DNA of 5,406 nucleotides, taken from assembly GCA_017629615.1 (NCBI GenBank), contig JAGBWT010000087.1:1-5406 (forward strand). The letters run 5' to 3'. Both the position numbers and the translations under genes were made by a program. Positions within the stretch are counted from its first letter, which is position 1. Each line of letters opens with the position of its first letter. Below the pieces are notes generated by a model. It was not told the DNA's origin. It worked only from the letters and a program-made list of their open reading frames with translations, and ran no database searches. This document shows, piece by piece, positions 1 through 4,894 of the stretch. Source of the stretch: Alistipes sp. GTDB taxonomy: Bacteria; Bacteroidota; Bacteroidia; Bacteroidales; Rikenellaceae.

Positions 1-533
1 CCAGAGCGACGACCCGCAGCTTCGGCTTCGGCAAGACCCTTCTCATAGGCTTCGCGATTGGCACGCATACGAGCCTCCGTCTCTTCGGCCGACGAATTTA
101 GTGCGGCGGCGTTGATACCTTTGGCATCTTGGAGGTTCTCATTGAGCGCATTCTCATTGGAGGAGGTGTTGCGAATCGAACTCCAATCTATTTGCGAGTT
201 GGCACGACGAACTTCGGCCTCCAAGCGGTCGCGCTCGGTTTCGAGAAGTTCGACCGTCTGCATATCGATATAGAGGGTCTGGGTCGAGGCGCGTTGGCCC
301 ACGACAATCTTCGACACGACAAAGATGATAGCAAAGAGCAGATAGGCAATCACCGTAATACACAAGCCGATACGATGGTCGTATGCCCACGAGCCCACAT
401 CCTGCTGACGCCCATCGAAAGGCAGACGCAACGGACGACGACGCTGACGAGGCGACTCGCTCGACGCCCCTCTTTGCTGCGAGGCTTCGCGAGGCTCCTT
501 TATCTCGTTATTTTCGGAATTTGCTTGTATCAT
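1..533 (-). CDS. Single-pass membrane protein of unknown function (partial, C-terminus missing)
   Basis: I do not recognise this gene. Reading from the ATG at 533 leftwards gives 177 codons without a stop, continuing beyond the window edge. Seen in the sequence: a polar, Arg-rich N-terminus (RQRRR at residues 29-33), one hydrophobic segment at about residues 55-78 (including ITVIAYLLFAIIFVVSKIVV), then a charged, probably coiled-coil stretch rich in Glu, Arg and Ala (about 92-115 and 148-176). Basic residues before the membrane segment suggest the N-terminus is cytoplasmic and the rest periplasmic. A short cytoplasmic head, one membrane anchor and a charged linker resemble Bacteroidota TonB-like or other envelope-spanning proteins, but the diagnostic C-terminal domain is outside the window, so this is only a guess. 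A weak purine run (AAGGG, 536-540 on the complement) precedes the start. It is divergent from lpxC/fabZ and shares a 142-bp control region with it. Confidence 0.8.
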   Translation of the reverse strand, partial: MIQANSENNEIKEPREASQQRGASSESPRQRRRPLRLPFDGRQQDVGSWAYDHRIGLCITVIAYLLFAIIFVVSKIVVGQRASTQTLYIDMQTVELLETERDRLEAEVRRANSQIDWSSIRNTSSNENALNENLQDAKGINAAALNSSAEETEARMRANREAYEKGLAEAEAAGRRS

Positions 534-550
534 ACCCTTTTTTCGTAGTG

Positions 551-558
551 CAAAATTA
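551..558 (-). promoter_or_regulatory. Candidate -7 box for the leftward membrane-protein gene
   Basis: On the minus strand positions 558 to 551 read TAATTTTG, a full match to the Bacteroidota primary-sigma -7 consensus TAnnTTTG. Transcription would start near 544, leaving a very short leader before the ATG at 533. I see no convincing TTTG -33 box at the expected distance, so the call rests on the -7 match and position alone. Confidence 0.35.
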
Positions 559-579
559 GTGTTTATTACGAAATTTCAC

Positions 580-587
580 TATATTTG
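580..587 (+). promoter_or_regulatory. Candidate -7 box of the lpxC/fabZ-lpxA promoter
   Basis: TATATTTG matches the Bacteroidota -7 consensus TAnnTTTG and is identical to the -7 box of the rimP promoter at 2993-3000. The -33 region holds only a weak TTAG (556-559) at 20-nt spacing. Transcription would begin around 594, giving a leader of about 80 nt before the lpxC/fabZ start. Confidence 0.5.
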
Positions 588-603
588 TACCCAATAATTT
601 TAA

Positions 604-657
604 GAAGGAGGGAGTTATCTCCACTTTTCGCCTGCCGATGCAGGTCAAAACTCCTTT
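604..657 (+). promoter_or_regulatory. Possible structured 5' leader of lpxC/fabZ (three-way junction)
   Basis: Three complementary segment pairs fit together without conflict. An outer stem joins AAGGAG (605-610) to CTCCTT (651-656), extendable by a G-U pair (604/657). A first inner hairpin is GGAG-TTAT-CTCC (611-622). A second is CCTGC-CGAT-GCAGG (631-644). A competing pairing, GGAGTT (611-616) with AACTCC (649-654), would break the outer stem and the first hairpin. The segment lies between the predicted transcription start and the start codon, so it would be in the mRNA. I do not recognise a known riboswitch family; regulatory function is inferred. Confidence 0.35.
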
Positions 658-675
658 GATAAACATTAAAAAGTA

Positions 676-2085
676 ATGACTACGACATCTTCAAACAAAC
701 AGCAGACCCTCTGCGCCCCAATTACTTTCTCGGGTAAAGGTCTGCACACCGGCGTACAGGTAACGATGACGGTCCACCCTGCACCGGAAGATTCAGGCAT
801 CGTATTCCGCCGTATCGACCTCGAAAACCAGCCAACAATCCCTGCTTTGTGCGAATTTGTGACCGACACTTCGCGTGGCACAACCATCGAGCGTGACGGC
901 GTTCGCGTCAGCACCATCGAACATATTATGTCGGCACTCTGGACTATGGGCGTCGATAATGCTGTGATAGATATCGACAACCACGAGACCCCTATTATGG
1001 ACGGCTCGGCAAAGGCCTATGCAGCAGGTATCGCCGAAGTTGGTTTGGAGGAGCAGACGGCCGACCGTCGCTACTACGAAGTTCGCGAGAAACAGGTCTA
1101 CACCATTCCAGAGAAGGGTGTTGCAATCATTCTCTACCCCGACGAAGAGTTCTCGGTATCGGTTCACGTCGATTACAACTCGAAGGTTGTCGGCAACCAA
1201 TATGCGGTACTCGTTCCCGGCGATAACTATGCCGAGAAGATTGCCCCTTGCCGCACGTTCGTATTTTTGCACGAGTTGGAGCCGCTCTTCAAGATGAACC
1301 TCATCAAAGGTGGCGACCTCGACAATGCTATCGTTGTTGTCGAAAATCCTGTTTCGGACGAGCAGTTGGCTCACCTCTCCAAAATCTTCAACAAGAAGGA
1401 CATACAGGTTACAGGCGGCTATCTGAACAATCTGCAACTGCGTGCCAACAACGAGCTTGCACGCCACAAGTTGCTCGACCTGCTCGGCGACTTTGCACTG
1501 CTCGGTATGCGCATCAAGGGCCGTGTATGGGCTACCCGTCCTGGCCACTTCGCCAACACGGAGTTTATGAAGCAGGTGACGCAGACAATCCGTCGCGAGG
1601 GTACAAAGCCTCGTTTCAAATACAAGGCAAACCTCCCTGCCATTTACGACGTAAACGAGCTTCGTACGCTTCTGCCACACCGCTATCCGTTTATGATGAT
1701 TGACCGCATCTTCCACCTCGACGGCAACTCGGTGGCCGGTATCAAAAACGTTACCGTCAACGAGCCATACTTCCAGGGTCACTTCCCACAGGAGCCTGTT
1801 ATGCCTGGCGTACTGATTGTCGAGGCTATGGCACAGTGCGGTGGCATACTCGTATTGAGCAGCGTTGAGAATCCGAGCGACTACTCGACCTACTTCCTTC
1901 GCATCGACAACGTGCGTTTCAAGCACAAGGTAACCCCTGGCGACACACTCCAAATCGAGGCCGAACTGATTAGTCCCGTTCGTCGCGGTATCGCGATGAT
2001 GGATTGCAAGGCGTTTGTCGCAGGCACGCTCGTATGCGAGGCTCAACTGATGGCACAAATAGCAAAAAACCAAACTAACAAATAG
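676..2085 (+). CDS. lpxC/fabZ: Bifunctional UDP-3-O-acyl-N-acetylglucosamine deacetylase / 3-hydroxyacyl-ACP dehydratase
   Basis: A 469-residue fusion of two cytosolic enzymes. The LpxC part (about 1-305) performs the zinc-dependent, committed deacetylation in lipid A synthesis. Visible motifs are the KGLHTG strand (21-26), EHIMSAL with catalytic Glu82 and zinc ligand His83, EXPIMDGSA (104-112), RHKLLDLLGD with zinc ligands His264 and Asp268, and PGH with general acid His291. The FabZ part (about 326-462) dehydrates 3-hydroxyacyl-ACP in fatty-acid elongation; it shows LLPHRYPFMMID (332-343) and the hot-dog active site GHFPQEPVMPG with His369, followed by Glu383 in VEAMAQ. All expected catalytic residues are present. 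The fusion is a known Bacteroidota trait; both domains draw on the same 3-hydroxyacyl-ACP pool, so linking them may fix the balance between phospholipid and lipid A. The ATG at 676 has only an A-rich upstream region. lpxA follows after 25 nt. Confidence 0.97.
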   Translation: MTTTSSNKQQTLCAPITFSGKGLHTGVQVTMTVHPAPEDSGIVFRRIDLENQPTIPALCEFVTDTSRGTTIERDGVRVSTIEHIMSALWTMGVDNAVIDIDNHETPIMDGSAKAYAAGIAEVGLEEQTADRRYYEVREKQVYTIPEKGVAIILYPDEEFSVSVHVDYNSKVVGNQYAVLVPGDNYAEKIAPCRTFVFLHELEPLFKMNLIKGGDLDNAIVVVENPVSDEQLAHLSKIFNKKDIQVTGGYLNNLQLRANNELARHKLLDLLGDFALLGMRIKGRVWATRPGHFANTEFMKQVTQTIRREGTKPRFKYKANLPAIYDVNELRTLLPHRYPFMMIDRIFHLDGNSVAGIKNVTVNEPYFQGHFPQEPVMPGVLIVEAMAQCGGILVLSSVENPSDYSTYFLRIDNVRFKHKVTPGDTLQIEAELISPVRRGIAMMDCKAFVAGTLVCEAQLMAQIAKNQTNK

Positions 2086-2110
2086 AAACTTTTTATTATC
2101 TAATTGACTT

Positions 2111-2902
2111 ATGATTAGCCCATTAGCATACGTTCACCCCGACGCTAAACTTGGCGAGAACGTAACCGTAGAACCATTTGCATATATTGCCGGCGACGTA
2201 GTTATCGGCGACGATTGTTGGATTGGCCCAGGTGCCGTAATCCACGATGGCGCACGCATCGGCAAACGCAATAAGATTCACACCGCAGCTTCGATTTCGT
2301 GCCTTCCGCAGGATTTGAAATTCCGTGGCGAGGTAACAACTGCCGAGATTGGCGACGACAACGATATTCGCGAATATGTAACCATCAGCCGTGGTACAGC
2401 TTCGCGCGGTAAGACCGTAGTCGGTAGCGGCAACCTCCTTATGGCATACGTTCACGTTGCACACGACGACGTTGTCGGCAACCACTGCGTTATCGCAAAC
2501 CGTGTTTCGCTTGCGGGCGAGGTTGAGGTTGGCGACTGGGTTGTAATCGGTGGCCACGCTGCCGTTCACCAATGGACCAAAATCGGCGACCACGCAATGA
2601 TTCAGGGTGGCTCGCTGCTCGGCAAAGATGTTCCGCCATATATCATCGTGCGTAGCGACTCGCTCAGCTATGCAGGCATCAACAAGGTCGGCCTTTCGCG
2701 TCGTGGCTTTACGCAGGAGCAAATCGAGTCGATTCACAACACCTGCCGCGTATTGTTCCAGAGCGGTTTGAACTACGACAACGCTTGCAAAGAGGCCGAA
2801 GAGAAGGTGGCTCAATCGCCAGAGCGCGATGCACTGATTTCGTTCGTTCGCTCGTCGCAGCGTGGCGTAATCAAGCCTTATACCTCGGTTTCGCGCGACT
2901 AA
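2111..2902 (+). CDS. lpxA: Acyl-ACP--UDP-N-acetylglucosamine O-acyltransferase
   Basis: LpxA transfers a 3-hydroxyacyl chain from ACP to the 3-OH of UDP-GlcNAc, the first lipid A step, in the cytosol as a homotrimer. The 263 residues equal the usual family length. Residues about 1-180 are imperfect hexapeptide repeats (for example AYIAGDVVIGDDCWIG) forming a left-handed beta-helix; the rest is the helical C-terminal domain with LSRRGF (195-200). Aligning by eye with E. coli LpxA at an offset of 7, catalytic His125 is His118 in AHDD, His122 is His115 and His160 is His153. The ruler position Gly173 is Gly166, compatible with a long acyl chain. E. coli His144 and His191 appear as Glu137 and Ser184. 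The product is the precursor deacetylated by the LpxC domain encoded just upstream. There is no Shine-Dalgarno sequence; expression is presumably from the lpxC/fabZ promoter. Confidence 0.97.
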   Translation: MISPLAYVHPDAKLGENVTVEPFAYIAGDVVIGDDCWIGPGAVIHDGARIGKRNKIHTAASISCLPQDLKFRGEVTTAEIGDDNDIREYVTISRGTASRGKTVVGSGNLLMAYVHVAHDDVVGNHCVIANRVSLAGEVEVGDWVVIGGHAAVHQWTKIGDHAMIQGGSLLGKDVPPYIIVRSDSLSYAGINKVGLSRRGFTQEQIESIHNTCRVLFQSGLNYDNACKEAEEKVAQSPERDALISFVRSSQRGVIKPYTSVSRD

Positions 2903-2921
2903 CATCAAACCGAAGAGAGTG

Positions 2922-2958
2922 AAGGTCGGAGACGTTTGGTACGTTCTCCGACTTTTTT
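2922..2958 (+). terminator. Intrinsic terminator of the lpxC/fabZ-lpxA operon
   Basis: GTCGGAGA (2925-2932) pairs perfectly with TCTCCGAC (2945-2952) around a 12-nt loop, and six T residues (2953-2958) follow at once. The stem can extend into the T run through the AAG before it. It lies 20 nt after the lpxA stop codon. There is no T run on the other strand, so it should act only rightwards. Confidence 0.9.
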
Positions 2959-2960
2959 CG

Positions 2961-2979
2961 TCTTTTCCTTTGGAAAAGA
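2961..2979. repeat. Perfect 19-bp palindrome overlapping the rimP -33 box
   Basis: TCTTTTCC-TTT-GGAAAAGA is an exact inverted repeat with 8-bp arms and a 3-nt centre. The TTTG -33 box of the rimP promoter (2969-2972) occupies its centre. As DNA it could be an operator for a dimeric regulator; as RNA it would be a secondary stem after the lpxA terminator. The sequence alone does not decide between them. Confidence 0.5.
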
Positions 2980-3000
2980 GAAATTTTTGTCATATATTTG
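2969..3000 (+). promoter_or_regulatory. Promoter of the rimP-nusA-infB operon
   Basis: TTTG (2969-2972) and TATATTTG (2993-3000) are separated by 20 nt and match the Bacteroidota primary-sigma consensus (-33 TTTG, -7 TAnnTTTG). This is the best promoter in the window. It sits just after the lpxA terminator, so rimP-nusA-infB starts a new transcription unit; the start point would be near 3007. Confidence 0.75.
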
Positions 3001-3013
3001 CATCGTGTAAGTG

Positions 3014-3039
3014 ATAAGGGGACGAGCAAGTCCCCTTAT
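3014..3039 (+). promoter_or_regulatory. Strong hairpin in the rimP-nusA-infB leader
   Basis: ATAAGGGGAC (3014-3023) pairs perfectly with GTCCCCTTAT (3030-3039) around the loop GAGCAA. The hairpin begins a few nucleotides after the predicted transcription start and about 60 nt before the rimP start codon. It is followed by TTTCG, not a proper T run, so it is not a strong terminator. It may stabilise the transcript's 5' end or act as an attenuator; role inferred. Confidence 0.6.
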
Positions 3040-3098
3040 TTCGTATGAAGGCCGTAACCTTTGTTTTGTAAAACATTGAAAATAAATAATTTACCAAT

Positions 3099-3563
3099 AT
3101 GAACATCGAAGCAATCAAACAACTTGCCGAGCAACACCTCGAAGGCAGCGACATTTTTGTAGTCGATTGTGTATCAACGCCATCGAACGACATCACTCTG
3201 ACGCTCGATAGCGACACCCACGTTACGATTGACGCTTGTGTCGAGTTGAGCCGCATCATCAACGAGGCTTTCGACCGCGACGAGGAGGATTTCTCGCTCA
3301 CCGTAACCTCGGCCGGCATTGGCGAGCCACTCCGCTTGCTGCGCCAATATCGCAAGATTATCGGCTCGTCGGTCGATGTTCTGCTAACCGACGGTGTGAA
3401 GATTCTCGGCACACTGGACGACGCCAACGAGGAGGGAATCACCATCTCGTACGACGAGAAGGTGGCCGTCGAGGGCAAGAAGCGCAAGGAGTTGCAGCAC
3501 ACTGTACGCACCTATACCTTCGCTCAAATCAAGAGCGTCAAGGAGTATTTGGATTATAAATAG
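3099..3563 (+). CDS. rimP: Ribosome maturation factor RimP
   Basis: RimP is a cytosolic factor that binds the immature 30S subunit and helps its late assembly. The 154 residues are normal for the family. The N-terminal alpha/beta domain (about 1-78) ends in the most conserved family segment, DFSLTVTSAGIGEPLR (64-79), corresponding to the typical VSSPGxxRPL signature. The C-terminal SH3-like barrel (about 80-152) closes with FAQIKSVKEYLDYK (141-154). Divergence from the proteobacterial signature (SAGIGEPL for SSPGxxRPL) is expected for Bacteroidota. Position directly before nusA and infB is the conserved order in most bacteria and supports the call. The ATG at 3099 lies about 90 nt after the predicted transcription start, with an A/T-rich upstream region and no Shine-Dalgarno sequence. 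nusA follows after 25 nt. Confidence 0.95.
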   Translation: MNIEAIKQLAEQHLEGSDIFVVDCVSTPSNDITLTLDSDTHVTIDACVELSRIINEAFDRDEEDFSLTVTSAGIGEPLRLLRQYRKIIGSSVDVLLTDGVKILGTLDDANEEGITISYDEKVAVEGKKRKELQHTVRTYTFAQIKSVKEYLDYK

Positions 3564-3588
3564 ACAAATTAAATAAAACAGACAAACA

Positions 3589-4818
3589 ATGAACAATCTC
3601 AATCTCATCAGCAACTTTGCAGAGTTCAAAGAGCTGAAAAACATCGACAAATCGACGATGATTGGCGTCTTGGAGGACGTTTTCCGCCACGCATTGCAAA
3701 AGCAATATGGCACGGACGAGAACTTCGATGTCATCATCAATGCCGACAAGGGCGACCTCGAAATTTGGCGCAACCGCGTTGTTGTTGCCGACGAGGATTT
3801 CAACGACCCTGTTGCAGAGATTTCGCTTTCGGAAATCCAGAAAATCGACGACTCCTATGAGGTTGGCGACGAGTACACCGACTCTATCACATTCGAGTCG
3901 TTTGGTCGCCGTGCCGTATTGTCGTTGCGTCAGAACCTCGCATCGCGTATCCTCGAATTGGAGAAGGCTAACCTCTACGAGAAGTATTCGGACAAGGTTG
4001 GCGAGATTATCACCGGCGAAATCTATCAGGTTTGGAAGAAGGAGGTACTCGTTGTCGATGACGAGGATAACGAACTCATCTTGCCAAAGGCAGAGCAGAT
4101 TCCAAGCGACTTCTACCGCAAGGGCGACACACTGAAAGCGATTGTAAAGAGCGTTGAGATGAACAACAATCAGCCACGCATCATTCTCTCGCGTACGGCC
4201 AACCAATTCCTCGAAAGACTCTTCGAGGCCGAGGTACCTGAAATCTACGACGGTCTGATTACCATTCGCAAGATTGCCCGTATCCCTGGCGAGCGTGCAA
4301 AGGTTGCTGTTGAGTCGTACGACGAGCGCATCGACCCGGTAGGCTCGTGCGTAGGTGTCAAGGGTGCGCGTATCTACACTATCGTAAAGGAGTTGCGCAA
4401 CGAGAATATCGACGTTATCAACTACACCAGCAATACACAGTTGCTTATCCAGCGTGCGTTGAACCCTGCAAAGGTTTCGAACATCGTAATTGACGAGGAG
4501 CGCAAGACCGCATCGGTATATTTGAAGCCCGACCAGGTATCGCTTGCAATCGGTAAGGGTGGTCTGAACATTCGTCTTTCGAAGATGCTCACAGGCTACG
4601 ATATCGACGTATATCGCGAAATCGAGGAGGAGGACGTTGCTTTGGTCGAGTTTGCCGACGAAATCGAGGGTTGGATTATCGACGCTCTTCGTGCCGCAGG
4701 TTGCGACACCGCCAAGAGTGTCCTCGAACTTCCGGTAGAGGAGGTTGCTGCACGCGCCGACCTCGAATTGGAGCAGGCCGAGAAGGTTGTCTCCATTCTC
4801 AAAGCGGAGTTCGAATAG
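3589..4818 (+). CDS. nusA: Transcription termination/antitermination factor NusA
   Basis: NusA binds RNA polymerase and nascent RNA and modulates pausing, termination and antitermination. Domains in order: the polymerase-binding N-terminal domain (about 1-130), an S1 RNA-binding domain (about 137-201, ending IILSRT), the conserved link FLERLFEAEVPEIYDG (207-222) and ARIPGERAKVAV (230-241), KH1 with GVKGARI (256-262), and KH2 with AIGKGGLNIRLSKMLTGYDI (320-339). About residues 360-409 form one helix-hairpin-helix-like unit with LPVEEVAARADLELEQAEKV. At 409 residues the protein is shorter than E. coli NusA (495), which has two acidic repeats after KH2; one such unit at most fits here. It lies between rimP and infB and is probably cotranscribed from the promoter at 2969-3000. 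The start has no Shine-Dalgarno sequence; the stop codon lies inside a potential nested hairpin. Confidence 0.97.
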   Translation: MNNLNLISNFAEFKELKNIDKSTMIGVLEDVFRHALQKQYGTDENFDVIINADKGDLEIWRNRVVVADEDFNDPVAEISLSEIQKIDDSYEVGDEYTDSITFESFGRRAVLSLRQNLASRILELEKANLYEKYSDKVGEIITGEIYQVWKKEVLVVDDEDNELILPKAEQIPSDFYRKGDTLKAIVKSVEMNNNQPRIILSRTANQFLERLFEAEVPEIYDGLITIRKIARIPGERAKVAVESYDERIDPVGSCVGVKGARIYTIVKELRNENIDVINYTSNTQLLIQRALNPAKVSNIVIDEERKTASVYLKPDQVSLAIGKGGLNIRLSKMLTGYDIDVYREIEEEDVALVEFADEIEGWIIDALRAAGCDTAKSVLELPVEEVAARADLELEQAEKVVSILKAEFE

Positions 4819-4847
4819 ACCCACAGTCCGGCTGTGGGACACTCCGC
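4804..4847 (+). promoter_or_regulatory. Nested hairpin at the nusA-infB junction
   Basis: An inner stem CCCACAG (4820-4826) / CTGTGGG (4832-4838) with a 5-nt loop is enclosed by an outer stem GCGGAGT (4804-4810) / ACTCCGC (4841-4847). The nusA stop codon TAG (4816-4818) sits in the internal loop between them. No T run follows, so this is not an intrinsic terminator. Possible roles are RNA processing or tuning of infB expression relative to nusA; both are inferences. Confidence 0.45.
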
Positions 4848-4876
4848 AGCAAGAAGCAATGTCCAACCATTAAACG

Positions 4877-4884
4877 AAAAGGAG
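4877..4884 (+). promoter_or_regulatory. Shine-Dalgarno sequence of infB
   Basis: AAAAGGAG lies 10 nt before the infB ATG. It is the only canonical Shine-Dalgarno sequence at normal spacing before a gene start in this window; lpxC/fabZ, lpxA, rimP and nusA all start after A/T-rich sequence. It fixes the infB start codon. Confidence 0.75.
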
Positions 4885-4894
4885 AACAACAAAT

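Noticed and set aside
129..548. Plus-strand open frame of 139 codons opposite the leftward membrane-protein gene
   Set aside because: Its product has no coherent domain and is rich in Arg and Thr, while the minus-strand frame is longer, open to the window edge, and encodes a sensible membrane segment and charged linker.
605..612. AAGGAGGG as a ribosome binding site
   Set aside because: It is about 60 nt before the lpxC/fabZ start and has no ATG at proper spacing. It is better explained as the 5' strands of the leader stems.
1248..1703. Plus-strand open frame inside lpxC/fabZ in another frame (also 1019-1297, 3236-3559, 3662-4135)
   Set aside because: They overlap well-identified genes with all catalytic or family motifs intact, and their translations look like out-of-frame products.
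793..2073. Long minus-strand open frame of 426 codons opposite lpxC/fabZ (likewise 2123-2908 opposite lpxA and 3538-4866 opposite nusA)
   Set aside because: Each is in codon register with the sense gene, so a stop appears only where the sense strand has TTA, CTA or TCA. These codons are rare here because Ser is mostly TCG and Leu mostly CTC/CTG/TTG. The translations have no recognisable motif. They are shadows of codon bias.
3045..3071. Eight-codon ORF (MKAVTFVL) in the rimP leader
   Set aside because: It follows the leader hairpin but has no ribosome binding site, no run of regulatory codons and no overlap with rimP; an ORF this short is expected by chance.
4820..4838. nusA-infB hairpin as an intrinsic terminator
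   Set aside because: No T run follows the stem, and infB lies downstream in the conserved operon order without a recognisable promoter between.
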